Source: Flavobacterium solisilvae (lineage in GTDB: Bacteria; Bacteroidota; Bacteroidia; Flavobacteriales; Flavobacteriaceae). From it: a DNA stretch of 64,000 nt. The stretch lies in the NCBI RefSeq assembly GCF_012911605.1, contig NZ_JAAMPT010000205.1:62001-126000 (forward strand). Direction: 5' to 3'. Positions 18,866 to 27,309 of the stretch are shown here, in pieces (position 1 is the stretch's first letter; every line of letters begins with the position of its first letter). The notes below the pieces were generated by a model. The model saw nothing but the letters and a program-made list of their open reading frames with translations. It was not told where the DNA came from and ran no database searches. The translations under genes were made by a program, and so were the position numbers.

Positions 18866-19525
18866 TTATTTCGTAATTTCTTTCAAATTAGCAATGGTAG
18901 CAATTGGGTTATTTGCACCAAAAACAAAACTTCCAGCAACTAAAACATCTGCGCCAGCATCAACTAATTGTTTTGCATTTTTATTAGTAACGCCACCATC
19001 AATTTCGATTAGTGTAGAGGCATTTTTTCTATTGATTAATGCTTTTAGTTTTTCAACTTTAGCATATGTATTTTCTATAAACGATTGTCCTCCAAAACCG
19101 GGATTTACACTCATGATACAAACCAAATCAATATCTTGAATTACATCTTCAAGTAAATCGATGTTTGTGTGTGGATTTAGTGCAACACCTGCTTTCATTC
19201 CTTCGGCTTTGATGGCTTGCAATGTTCTATGAAGATGTGTGCAAGCTTCATAGTGAACGGTCAATACATCAGCACCTAATTTTTTGAAAGTTGAAATATA
19301 TCGGTCTGGATCAACAATCATCAAATGTACATCAATTGTTTTTTTTGCGTGTTTGTTGATAGCGTCTAAAACAGGCATTCCAAAAGAGATGTTTGGAACA
19401 AAAACACCATCCATAATATCAATGTGAAACCAATCAGCTTCACTAGCATTAATCATTTCGATGTCGCGTTGTAAGTTAGCAAAATCAGCAGCAAGTACCG
19501 AAGGAGCAATTAAAATATTTTTCAT
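18866..19525 (-). CDS. rpe: Ribulose-phosphate 3-epimerase
   Basis: Rpe interconverts ribulose 5-phosphate and xylulose 5-phosphate in the pentose phosphate pathway. The TIM-barrel protein of 219 residues carries the expected motifs: APSVLAADFANL at the start, WFHIDIMDGVFVPNISFG with the metal-binding His and Asp, VHLMIVDPD, MSVNPGFGGQSF and EIDGGVTNKNA near the phosphate site. It is monocistronic with its own TATCTTTG element upstream. Confidence 0.96.
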   Translation of the reverse strand: MKNILIAPSVLAADFANLQRDIEMINASEADWFHIDIMDGVFVPNISFGMPVLDAINKHAKKTIDVHLMIVDPDRYISTFKKLGADVLTVHYEACTHLHRTLQAIKAEGMKAGVALNPHTNIDLLEDVIQDIDLVCIMSVNPGFGGQSFIENTYAKVEKLKALINRKNASTLIEIDGGVTNKNAKQLVDAGADVLVAGSFVFGANNPIATIANLKEITK

Positions 19526-19547
19526 TGTGTTAAGTGTGTTGTTGGCA

Positions 19548-19555
19548 CAAAGATA
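19548..19555 (-). promoter_or_regulatory. -7 element upstream of rpe
   Basis: TATCTTTG on the minus strand matches the Bacteroidota TAnnTTTG consensus and would give a leader of about 15-20 bases. No clear TTG -33 element is seen. Confidence 0.55.
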
Positions 19556-19629
19556 GTTTTTAGTTTAAAAGTTTAAAAATTTAAGTCTCGAAACTTCGGG
19601 ATAAAAGTTGGGCTGCTAGTGTAAAAAGC

Positions 19630-19656
19630 AAAACCTCCAATATTATTGGAGGTTTT
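19630..19656 (-). terminator. Terminator after the phytase gene
   Basis: AAAACCTCCAAT pairs with ATTGGAGGTTTT around a four-base loop, 20 bases after the phytase stop on the minus strand; it closes the phosphate operon. Confidence 0.85.
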
Positions 19657-19676
19657 ATTCTAAATATTCATCTAAA

Positions 19677-20726
19677 TTAGTCTTTCTGCTTGTCTATTTC
19701 TTTTTGGATTAAGTTCCAATCATAATAATGAAAGGTCATACCGTTACTCATGGCAACTAACATACCCTTTGAAAAGTCTTTATTAAGGTTGATTGATGTG
19801 GCATCAGCTCCATCGCATTCAATTGTAGATACTGGTATTTCTGCAATTTTTATATGTTTGTTTTTTTGGTTTGAATTTTCTTCTCTAGTATATACAACAA
19901 ACGTATTGGCTTGTTGGTTGGAAACTAAAATATATCCAGTAGATTCAGTTTTTTTATAAATAGCTATTCCCTCGTTGTCGGATTTGAAATCATTTTGTCC
20001 AAAAATTGCTATTTCATTATTGTCATTCTTTGAAGGGTCAGCAAAATACTTACGAATTCCTGTTTGTTCGTCTGAATAATAAACGAATCCTAATTCATTA
20101 TCAACAGCTATTGCTTCTATTTCTTTTTTACCACTGTAATTTCCAAATTTCCTAATGATTTTTGCTTGTATCACTCCGTTTTTAGATTCCAATTGGTATT
20201 GCCATAAATAACTTCCAGATGGGCCATTTTTTCTTCCTACTATTGCAAATATTTCGCCATCAGAAGGTCTAGTATAAAGGGCAATTCCCATAGGGTTTCT
20301 TTCTGTTTCTCCAACAAATACTTCAATTCCACCATTGTCAATTGGTTCTAAGTTTGGTAAAGAAAATATCCTGATTTTATTTGTTTCTCTTTCCGTAGTT
20401 ACAGCAATATCAAGAGTTGTGTTACCTACTTTTAATTTATAAGCGACATCTACATTGTTTGGTCTTTTTAATGGAATCGATTTCTTTATGATTTTACCGT
20501 TTAAATCATACAAATAAAGACCACCGTTAGAATCTTTGTCAGTTCCAATAATTAAACTATTTGAAGCATTAGTTGGATGAATCCAAATAGCGGGATCATC
20601 AGTATCGTGCGGTGTTTTTTCAGTAATTATTTTTGGTTGTATGGCATTTTTAGCTATTGGTGCTAATTTATCTTTACAGCTAACTAAAATAACTATTGAA
20701 AACAGAACTACTTTTAATTTATTCAT
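19677..20726 (-). CDS. Beta-propeller phytase, lipoprotein
   Basis: A 349-residue protein with a lipoprotein signal (lipobox cysteine in VILVSC) and the beta-propeller phytase pattern: DTDDPAIWIHP near residue 42, GTDKDSNGGLYLYDL, KRPNNVDVAY, IEAIAVDNELGFVYYSDE and SDNEGIAIY. These acidic segments form the calcium and phosphate sites of this family, which releases phosphate from inositol hexakisphosphate. It is the last gene of a three-gene operon, six bases after the acid phosphatase gene, with a TonB receptor at the head. Together they look like a surface system for taking phosphate from organic esters. Confidence 0.92.
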   Translation of the reverse strand: MNKLKVVLFSIVILVSCKDKLAPIAKNAIQPKIITEKTPHDTDDPAIWIHPTNASNSLIIGTDKDSNGGLYLYDLNGKIIKKSIPLKRPNNVDVAYKLKVGNTTLDIAVTTERETNKIRIFSLPNLEPIDNGGIEVFVGETERNPMGIALYTRPSDGEIFAIVGRKNGPSGSYLWQYQLESKNGVIQAKIIRKFGNYSGKKEIEAIAVDNELGFVYYSDEQTGIRKYFADPSKNDNNEIAIFGQNDFKSDNEGIAIYKKTESTGYILVSNQQANTFVVYTREENSNQKNKHIKIAEIPVSTIECDGADATSINLNKDFSKGMLVAMSNGMTFHYYDWNLIQKEIDKQKD

Positions 20727-20732
20727 TATTCA

Positions 20733-21680
20733 TTATTTTTTATTAATTTCATGTGCGTATAAAACAGTTCCTGATTCATTAATCAGATGAACTAACATTT
20801 TTTCTGTGTTTACAGAAAAAGTCATAAATCCTGGAATTGAAATGGCATAAATTGTACCTTCTCTGTTCCCTGTTGGTCTAACTTCACTTCCAGCTCCTGA
20901 TAGAAATTGAGTAGTGTAACAATTTTTCGATTTTATGATTTGTAAATCGTGTTCGTGTCCACACAAATAGGCATCTACTTTATATTCATTAAATATAGGT
21001 GTTAACAAGTTTTCTATGTCTTTAGTATCTTGACTTTTAAGTCTTTTTCCGCCTGAATACATAGGATGATGTCCTACAACTATCTTCCATGTTATAGCTT
21101 CGTCTTTTTTACTTAAAGTTTCTATAAGCCATTTCTTTTGGGCTATAGTGTCTTGTTTTTTTACGTTTTGTCCTTTTTCGTCATTATTTTCATAATAACT
21201 CTTTATAAAAGGATTTGTATCAATAAAAATTAACTGTAGTTTTTTACCTCCTTTTAATTCAATTATTTGTTCAAAATATTGACTCGGCATGTGCCATCTT
21301 CTACTAACATTAGAATAGTCAATTTGCGCTTGTATATTTCCTGAATAATCATGATTTCCTAGTCCTAAATACCAATCACATTGCAAATCAAAATGATGAT
21401 ATACATTCTCAAATGATTTTTCAAAATGCGGATCTTGAGTGCTTTGGACTCCGTATGGATAGAAATTATCTCCAACTGAAATTACAAAATCTAAATCTAT
21501 TTCAATAGCGGTTTTAGCCATTTGGTTTGCAACTTCTTTTTGGTTGTATTCTCCAAACCTTCCAAAATCTCCTAAGACAATAAAGTTTTCACTGTCCTTT
21601 AGTGTTTTTTGAGAGTTTTTTTGTGCATTTGTAATTTGTATGTTTAGTAATAGTACAAATAGGTATATGAAATGTTTCAT
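20733..21680 (-). CDS. Secreted purple-acid-phosphatase-like metallophosphoesterase
   Basis: A 315-residue protein with a signal peptide (FIYLFVLLLNIQITNAQ) and the calcineurin-like phosphoesterase motifs in order: GDFGRFG, VGDNFYPYG, GLGNHDY, VVGHHPMYSGG and CGHEHDLQ. The tyrosine in GDNFY and the overall layout match the small (TRAP/ACP5-type) purple acid phosphatases, which use an iron-containing dinuclear site to hydrolyse phosphomonoesters. It lies between the TonB receptor (42 bases upstream) and the phytase (6 bases downstream), so it probably completes dephosphorylation of inositol phosphates or other esters. Confidence 0.9.
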   Translation of the reverse strand: MKHFIYLFVLLLNIQITNAQKNSQKTLKDSENFIVLGDFGRFGEYNQKEVANQMAKTAIEIDLDFVISVGDNFYPYGVQSTQDPHFEKSFENVYHHFDLQCDWYLGLGNHDYSGNIQAQIDYSNVSRRWHMPSQYFEQIIELKGGKKLQLIFIDTNPFIKSYYENNDEKGQNVKKQDTIAQKKWLIETLSKKDEAITWKIVVGHHPMYSGGKRLKSQDTKDIENLLTPIFNEYKVDAYLCGHEHDLQIIKSKNCYTTQFLSGAGSEVRPTGNREGTIYAISIPGFMTFSVNTEKMLVHLINESGTVLYAHEINKK

Positions 21681-21722
21681 GATTGAAAATTATTTTTTAT
21701 ATAGGTATAAATTAGTTATAAA

Positions 21723-24554
21723 TTAAAAATCAAATTTTAATCCAAGATTAAAGCGAGCTTGATAATACTCCATTTGCATTGTTCTTGCCGCAACCCCTTG
21801 ATAATAGCGTAAAGGTTGGTTTGTTAAATTATTTGCTTCGGCAAACACTCTTAATTTAGACGTGAATTTATAGGATGCATTTGCGTCTATAAAAGTTTGT
21901 TTGTCATAAAATCTATCATCAAAAGAATCACCACCAAGTTCATCTAAATAGTCTGCAGCATAATTTAATGAAATACGAGCAGAGAATTTTTTATTTTCCC
22001 ACGAAAGCGAACTGTTAAACATGTGAGGAGCTGTTCCTGGTAAAGTTACATCCTTTCTTTCTTCTCCATCTGCATTTGTAATTCCTTTTGCTTCAGAATC
22101 TGTAAAAGTATAATTTAAGTATACACCTAATCCTTTAAAGAATTTTCCAGGTATAAAATCTAGTTGTCTTTGCACCGCAACTTCAAATCCATATACACTA
22201 ACATTTTCTCCATTTCGTTCTTGTGTTAAAGACCAGTTACCTGGATTCACTGCAGGTATTGGATTCGCTAAGTTAGGGAAATCTTGACTAAACTTTGCAT
22301 TTGTATATTGATTATCACGGTAAGTGTAAATGAAGTCATTCAATTTTTTATAAAACACACCACCAGATAATAAGCCAACTGATTTGTAATATTTTTCTAG
22401 CATTAAATCAAAATTGTATGCATAAGTAGCTTTTAAGTTTGGATTACCAGCTTCAATTGCAGAATCATCATCAGGAATAACACTTAAGAATGGAGATAAG
22501 GCATAGTAGTTTGGTCTTGCTATAGATGTGGTAAATGCAGCTCTATAAACCCAATCTTTTTCACTATTGTATTTAAATGCAATACTTGGTAAAACATTAG
22601 TATAAGAGTTCGTGTTATTTATTTCTCCTACTAAGTCTTCTTCATCTTCAATATAATTAGCTGTGTAATCAATAAAAGTATTTTCTAATCTTAAACCTGC
22701 AATCATAGAAAGTTTATCATTAAAATCCTGATCAAATCTAACATATCCAGCATATATATTTTCTTTTGCTTTGTAATTTAATGCTAAATATTCAGATGGA
22801 ATATCCTCTTTATTAAAAAGTGCTGCGTTATTAAGATCTAAGTTACCTAAAAAAGAATTACTTGCGAAAGTTCCCGGTACATATTGAGAACCTGCTTGCC
22901 AATTTTCTCCACTATAAAATGAAGTTTGTAACGTATTAAGATTTCCAAAATCTACAATTGGCTCATATTCGAAAAAATTATTGTTTCTAAATTTATCTTT
23001 TATTCTTAATCTTGCCCCAAAACGAATTCTACCTTTTTGATTTTCAATAATTGAAAAAGGAACTCTAAAATTAATTTTCGCACCAAATTCACTTTCTTCA
23101 GTATAATCATTGTTTTCGGATAATGTTCTAAATTCAAAGTCTTCTGCTGAATTATCTCCTATTCCAGTTATTAATGGAAATCTTGGGTTATTTAAATTCA
23201 TGTCTAAATCAAGATCTCTATTTTGAAACTCGATATAACGTTCATTTGGTCTATCTTCACTAGCTTCTGCATAGTTTACAGACCAATCCATATCTAATTT
23301 AGGACTTAATAAATGTTCGCCTCCAATAGAATAATTTTGAACTTTTTGTCTTTCTAAACGCGCGTTTTTATTTTTTTTGTTATCAATACCTCCTTTTGTT
23401 TGTCTTCTTACGTCTCCCTCAAACCCAATAATGTTATCATTTACATCATAAATTGGATCTATGCCTCTGTATCTTGCGCGATAACGATTTTCTCTGTCAT
23501 CTCTTATGTTGTACATTGCATTAAAATAAATGCTATTGTTATTGTTAAACTTGTAATCTGTTGCAAATGCAAATGAATTTCGAATTCTTTGTACATCATA
23601 TTTTCTAACATCATATTCTTCGATATACACGTTATCAAAATCATCTTTAACCCAAATAGCTTCTACATTGTCAGATCCGAAAATATTATTAAAGTATGAA
23701 GCACTAAATACAACTCCTAATTTGTTTTCCAAATATCTATTTCCATATACAAAACCTGCAGTATAATTTCCTTTTTCACGAATTGGTCCATAACCACCCG
23801 CAAGTGTAGCAGAAATTCTTTCGCCATTTGGAGTTGCTCTTGTTATTAAATTTACAGATCCACCAATTGCATCTGCATCCATATCTGAAGTTAAAGTTTT
23901 ATTTACTTCAATTGTTGAAATCATATCTGCTGGAATTAAATCCATTTGAACATTTCTATTGTCTCCTTCAGCAGATGGAATTCTATCTCCATTCAAGGTA
24001 ACAGAGTTTAAGTTAGGAGCTAAACCTCTTATGATTATATTTCTAGCTTCACCTTGATCATTCTGCATGGTGATACCTTGAACTCTTTTAAGTGCATCTC
24101 CAATATTTGCGTCTGGGAAACGACCAGTTTGGTCAGATGAAATAACATTTGTAATATTTTGATTGCTTTTTTGTTTATTTAAAGCTTTTGCTTGCCCTCT
24201 TATACGGTCTCCAATAACAACTACATTTTCAAGTTCATTTGAAGCCGTAATTAACACAAATTTTATGTTTGTGTTTTTGCCTGCTCCCACTTTTACTTCT
24301 TGGGTTTGTTTTTCATAACCAATATAAGTAATCTCAACTTGGTAGTTACCCTCAGGAATATTTAAAAATTCAAATTCACCATTTTGATTTGAATATGTGT
24401 ATTTATTTATGCCCTCTAATTTAATTGTAGCTCCAGGTAGTGAAAAGTTAGTTTCAGCTTCAGTAATTTTTCCTGATATAATTCCTGTTTTTTGTGCATT
24501 AGCAATCTGGTTAGATGCAAAAACAAGAATTATTAATAATACAAATTTTTTCAT
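21723..24554 (-). CDS. TonB-dependent receptor of the phosphate-ester operon
   Basis: A 943-residue outer-membrane receptor. After a signal peptide (IILVFASNQIANAQ) comes a carboxypeptidase-regulatory-like domain (about 23-110), a plug domain (about 135-240, with FPDANIGDALKRVQGI and IRGLAPNLNSVTLNGDRIPS) and a 22-strand barrel ending in FDF with a C-terminal aromatic residue. The plug motifs resemble the large-substrate TonB receptor class often linked to degradative enzymes. No SusD partner is present. With a phosphatase and phytase behind it, its substrate is probably an organophosphate such as an inositol phosphate; this is inference from context. A PhoP/PhoB-like direct repeat lies about 108 bases upstream. 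Confidence 0.9.
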   Translation of the reverse strand: MKKFVLLIILVFASNQIANAQKTGIISGKITEAETNFSLPGATIKLEGINKYTYSNQNGEFEFLNIPEGNYQVEITYIGYEKQTQEVKVGAGKNTNIKFVLITASNELENVVVIGDRIRGQAKALNKQKSNQNITNVISSDQTGRFPDANIGDALKRVQGITMQNDQGEARNIIIRGLAPNLNSVTLNGDRIPSAEGDNRNVQMDLIPADMISTIEVNKTLTSDMDADAIGGSVNLITRATPNGERISATLAGGYGPIREKGNYTAGFVYGNRYLENKLGVVFSASYFNNIFGSDNVEAIWVKDDFDNVYIEEYDVRKYDVQRIRNSFAFATDYKFNNNNSIYFNAMYNIRDDRENRYRARYRGIDPIYDVNDNIIGFEGDVRRQTKGGIDNKKNKNARLERQKVQNYSIGGEHLLSPKLDMDWSVNYAEASEDRPNERYIEFQNRDLDLDMNLNNPRFPLITGIGDNSAEDFEFRTLSENNDYTEESEFGAKINFRVPFSIIENQKGRIRFGARLRIKDKFRNNNFFEYEPIVDFGNLNTLQTSFYSGENWQAGSQYVPGTFASNSFLGNLDLNNAALFNKEDIPSEYLALNYKAKENIYAGYVRFDQDFNDKLSMIAGLRLENTFIDYTANYIEDEEDLVGEINNTNSYTNVLPSIAFKYNSEKDWVYRAAFTTSIARPNYYALSPFLSVIPDDDSAIEAGNPNLKATYAYNFDLMLEKYYKSVGLLSGGVFYKKLNDFIYTYRDNQYTNAKFSQDFPNLANPIPAVNPGNWSLTQERNGENVSVYGFEVAVQRQLDFIPGKFFKGLGVYLNYTFTDSEAKGITNADGEERKDVTLPGTAPHMFNSSLSWENKKFSARISLNYAADYLDELGGDSFDDRFYDKQTFIDANASYKFTSKLRVFAEANNLTNQPLRYYQGVAARTMQMEYYQARFNLGLKFDF

Positions 24555-24661
24555 TTTCTTTTGGTTTAGATTTTAAACCGCAATACTATATGATAATTTC
24601 TTCTTATATGTTACCGTTTAATTACTATAGATTTACTTTTTTGTTATTGAATATTGGTATG

Positions 24662-24679
24662 TGTTAATAATGTGTTAAT
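24662..24679 (-). promoter_or_regulatory. Candidate Pho box upstream of the phosphate-ester operon
   Basis: On the minus strand two TTAACA hexamers are separated by five bases (11-base period), the same spacing and near-consensus as PhoP boxes in Bacillus and the layout of PhoB boxes elsewhere. They lie just past the rpoD terminator and about 108 bases before the TonB receptor start. With the operon content, phosphate-starvation control is likely. Confidence 0.6.
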
Positions 24680-24687
24680 AAAAAAAA

Positions 24688-24710
24688 ACTCCGGTAATCA
24701 GCCGGAGTTT
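24688..24710 (-). terminator. Terminator after rpoD
   Basis: ACTCCGG pairs with CCGGAGT around seven bases, followed on the minus strand by nine T residues; it separates rpoD from the phosphate operon. Confidence 0.9.
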
Positions 24711-24764
24711 CAATCATCAATCAAAAAACGAACAGTTAATCAGACTGTTGTTGCGTTTATAGGC

Positions 24765-25628
24765 TTAGCCTAAATAAGTTTTCAAGATTTTACTTCTTGA
24801 AGTATGTTTTAATCTGCGGATTGCTTTTTCTTTAATTTGACGAACACGTTCGCGAGTTAAGTCAAAAGTTTCTCCAATTTCTTCTAATGTCATTGGATGT
24901 TGATCACCTAAACCAAAGTACAAACGAACTACGTCAGCTTCTCTTGGTGTAAGAGTTTCTAATGAACGCTCAATTTCTGTACGTAATGATTCGTGAATCA
25001 ATTCTCTGTCAGGATTTGGCGATTCGCCAGAACGTAAAACGTCATAAAGGTTAGAATCTTCTCCTTCAACAAGTGGTGCATCCATTGATAAATGACGACC
25101 AGAATTTTTCATAGATTCTTTTACGTCATTAACCGTCATGTCAAGTTCTTTTGCAATTTCTTCAGCACTTGGTGGACGTTCGTTAGATTGCTCTAATAAA
25201 GCGTACATCTTGTTGATTTTATTAATAGAACCAATTTTGTTTAATGGTAAACGAACGATACGGGATTGTTCTGCCAAAGCTTGCAAAATCGATTGACGAA
25301 TCCACCAAACAGCATACGAAATAAATTTAAAACCACGAGTTTCGTCAAAACGTTGAGCTGCTTTAATCAAACCTAAGTTTCCTTCATTAATCAAATCGGG
25401 AAGTGTTAAACCTTGATTTTGGTATTGTTTTGCTACCGAAACTACGAAACGTAAATTAGCTTTTGTTAATTTTTCCAAAGCGCGTTGATCTCCAGCTTTG
25501 ATTCGTTGCGCCAATTCTACTTCTTCATCGGCAGTAATAAGGTCAACTTTTCCAATTTCTTGAAGGTATTTATCTAAAGATGCGGTTTCACGATTGGTAA
25601 CCTGCTTGGTGATTTTAAGCTGTCTCAT
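24765..25628 (-). CDS. rpoD: Primary sigma factor RpoD (short Bacteroidota form)
   Basis: This 287-residue sigma-70 protein has regions 1.2 ([20 protein letters not shown]), 2 ([46 protein letters not shown]), 3 and 4 ([15 protein letters not shown] and the final helix-turn-helix [27 protein letters not shown]). It lacks the long N-terminal region 1.1 and the non-conserved insert of E. coli RpoD, as is normal for the Bacteroidota housekeeping sigma, which reads TTTG/TAnnTTTG promoters. Unusually for this window it has a strong Shine-Dalgarno upstream. Confidence 0.96.
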   Translation of the reverse strand: MRQLKITKQVTNRETASLDKYLQEIGKVDLITADEEVELAQRIKAGDQRALEKLTKANLRFVVSVAKQYQNQGLTLPDLINEGNLGLIKAAQRFDETRGFKFISYAVWWIRQSILQALAEQSRIVRLPLNKIGSINKINKMYALLEQSNERPPSAEEIAKELDMTVNDVKESMKNSGRHLSMDAPLVEGEDSNLYDVLRSGESPNPDRELIHESLRTEIERSLETLTPREADVVRLYFGLGDQHPMTLEEIGETFDLTRERVRQIKEKAIRRLKHTSRSKILKTYLG

Positions 25629-25636
25629 GTATATTT

Positions 25637-25644
25637 TCTCCTTT
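25637..25644 (-). promoter_or_regulatory. Strong Shine-Dalgarno of rpoD
   Basis: AAAGGAGA lies eight bases before the rpoD ATG on the minus strand, at ideal spacing. I found no comparable purine run before any other gene in the window. In Bacteroidota the anti-Shine-Dalgarno is normally masked on the ribosome, so a perfect site is informative rather than routine. Confidence 0.8.
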
Positions 25645-25718
25645 ACTTAAAGTGTTCAGGTTGTTATACGTGTTAGGTTTCAAAAAAGTTACAATTTAAT
25701 AAAAAAAGTTTTTAAAAC

Positions 25719-25757
25719 TCAAAACCCCAACTTAAGAAATTGAGTTGGGGTTTTTTA
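25719..25757 (-). terminator. Terminator after the TM2 gene
   Basis: AACCCCAAC pairs with GTTGGGGTT, with T-rich flank on the minus strand. It is nearly the reverse complement of the hairpin at 28388. Confidence 0.85.
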
Positions 25758-25777
25758 TGGATAAGAGATTTGATTAC

Positions 25778-26143
25778 TTAGAGAGTTTTCGCATATTCTC
25801 CATCTTTTGGTTTTAGGTCGCCAGTTATAATTCTTATAAAATCAATTAAAGTCCAAATTCCTAAACCACCTAATGTTAAAATTTGAACAATTCCTTGCCA
25901 CGTATAACCTAAGTAAAATCTGTGAATTCCAATAATTCCAACAAAAAAGCAAATTAATAAAGCTGCAAGTTGACTTTTACCACCTGAAGCTGCTGCTGGT
26001 GATGACATGGTTTCTTTTTGTTTAACTTCTTTTGAAACAGAATTGTTGATTACAACTGTTTTTTCAACAGGAAAAGAAGCATAAGCAGGAGAAAAAGATA
26101 ACACAAACAGTGTTAGTAGCGATAAGAATAATTTTAATTTCAT
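25778..26143 (-). CDS. TM2 domain membrane protein
   Basis: A 121-residue protein: a signal-like hydrophobic N-terminus (residues 3-22, ending PAYAS), a short polar stretch, then a TM2 domain of two helices (LAALLICFFVGIIGIHRFYLGY and IVQILTLGGLGIWTLIDFIRI) with the typical GIHRFYLG and DFIRI motifs. The function of TM2 proteins in bacteria is not known. It is divergent from the secreted orphan gene at 26188, with which it shares a symmetric promoter palindrome. Confidence 0.88.
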   Translation of the reverse strand: MKLKLFLSLLTLFVLSFSPAYASFPVEKTVVINNSVSKEVKQKETMSSPAAASGGKSQLAALLICFFVGIIGIHRFYLGYTWQGIVQILTLGGLGIWTLIDFIRIITGDLKPKDGEYAKTL

Positions 26144-26156
26144 AAATTATATGTTT

Positions 26157-26174
26157 TATATTTGCTCAAATATA
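26157..26174. promoter_or_regulatory. Palindromic divergent -7 elements
   Basis: The perfect 18-base palindrome TATATTTGCTCAAATATA contains a TATATTTG -7 element on each strand, about 14 bases before each start codon (TM2 leftward, 26188 gene rightward). Both predicted leaders are about 19-20 bases. The two promoters therefore overlap and should compete. Confidence 0.6.
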
Positions 26175-26187
26175 TATAAATTTATTT

Positions 26188-27060
26188 ATGAAAAAAATAT
26201 TTTTTTTATTTTTAATAATAAGTAATATCTGTAATTCTCAGCAAAATTATGAGTTTTTCGGTGCTTTAAAATTAAATGGAAATGTAAAAGAGGTAATAAC
26301 ATATAGAATAGTTTTTACAGAAATTAATGGTAATATAAATGGATTTTCTATTACTGATTTAGGGGGAAATCATGAGACGAAAAATAAAATTGCTGGAAGT
26401 TATAATAAAAAGACTAAAGAAATAAAATTCAAAGAAGAAGATATTCTTTATACGAAGTCAGCATTGAGTGATAATGTTTTTTGTTTTGTGAATTTTTCTG
26501 GAAAAGTAAAGTTGGTAGATAGTAATAATAAAATCGAAGGAAGTTTTAAGGGTTTTTTTAAAAATAAGACTAACTGCATTGATGGTACATTAGTTTTAGT
26601 TGGAGTTGCTAAAATTGAAAAAAAGCTCTTTAAGTTAAGTAATAAAGTTCAAAAATCTAAAAATATTGATAAAAACATTAAGGAGAAAGTAAATCCAGTT
26701 GCTTTATTAGATAGTTTAAAGGTTAATAGTTTGACAAAAAATCAAAATTTGAATGTATTTATTCAGTCTGACGAGATCGAAATTCAAGTTTGGGATGCGA
26801 AAATTGAAGATGGAGATAGAATTGATTTATTTCATAATGGTAGAAGAATACTTGATAATTATGTGGTTGTAAACAAGAAAAAAACATTAAAGGTTAAGCT
26901 TGTCGAAGATAAAAATCAATTTAGAATTGAGGCAATTAATGAAGGTGAAAGAGTTTTGAATACTGCAATGATAAGGATAATTGATGGTGATAGGAATTTT
27001 GATTTGACTTCTAATTTGAAAAAAGGGGAGAAAGCATCAATAACAATTGTTAAGAATTGA
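26188..27060 (+). CDS. Secreted protein of unknown function
   Basis: I do not recognise a named family. The 290-residue protein has a signal peptide (IFFLFLIISNICNSQ) and no further membrane helix. Residues about 20-145 look like a beta-rich domain (repeated KIAGSYNKKTKEIKFKEED and IEGSFKGFFKN patterns); a lysine-rich linker follows; residues about 185-290 form a second beta-rich domain with EIQVWDAKIEDGDRIDLFHNGRRI, seen at the ends of other Bacteroidota periplasmic proteins. No type IX C-terminal sorting domain is evident. AT content is high even for this genome. Its downstream hairpin is degenerate. Confidence 0.72.
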   Translation: MKKIFFLFLIISNICNSQQNYEFFGALKLNGNVKEVITYRIVFTEINGNINGFSITDLGGNHETKNKIAGSYNKKTKEIKFKEEDILYTKSALSDNVFCFVNFSGKVKLVDSNNKIEGSFKGFFKNKTNCIDGTLVLVGVAKIEKKLFKLSNKVQKSKNIDKNIKEKVNPVALLDSLKVNSLTKNQNLNVFIQSDEIEIQVWDAKIEDGDRIDLFHNGRRILDNYVVVNKKKTLKVKLVEDKNQFRIEAINEGERVLNTAMIRIIDGDRNFDLTSNLKKGEKASITIVKN

Positions 27061-27065
27061 AACTT

Positions 27066-27099
27066 AAAAACTCCAACTTAATTTCTCAAGCTATTTTTT
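27066..27099 (+). terminator. Degenerate terminator hairpin after the secreted orphan gene
   Basis: The first 25 bases match the left arm and loop of the terminator at 28388-28412 with one mismatch, but the right arm (TTGGGG) is replaced by CTAT before the T run. It cannot form the full hairpin. Confidence 0.5.
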
Positions 27100-27132
27100 T
27101 AAATTATTATGAGTATATCGATTCTCGTAAAG

Positions 27133-27291
27133 GAAAATACATATACGAATGTGGTGTTTTTTATATTTGAAACCTATAACGTGTATAATAAATTGGTTTT
27201 TTTATACTCGAAATAGAAAACATGTATAAATAAGTCGTATTTTTATACATGAAATAGTAACCTGTATAAGAAAGGTAGTTTTTTTATACAC
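27133..27291. repeat. Tandem 41-bp repeats with GTATAA/TTATAC half-sites upstream of fic
   Basis: Three adjacent 41-base units (27169-27209, 27210-27250, 27251-27291) each begin GAAA and each contain GTATAA near the centre and TTATAC at the end; a diverged 36-base unit precedes them (27133-27168). In the third unit CATGTATAAA and TTTTATACATG make nearly perfect inverted arms. The array ends 18 bases before the fic ATG, covering the likely promoter, which fits operator sites. Unit length, absence of spacers and the lack of cas genes argue against CRISPR. Confidence 0.75.
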
Positions 27292-27309
27292 GGATTAAAG
27301 TTAATAAAT

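Noticed and set aside
27133..27291. The tandem units as a CRISPR array
   Set aside because: Units abut with no unique spacers, vary among themselves and have no cas genes nearby.
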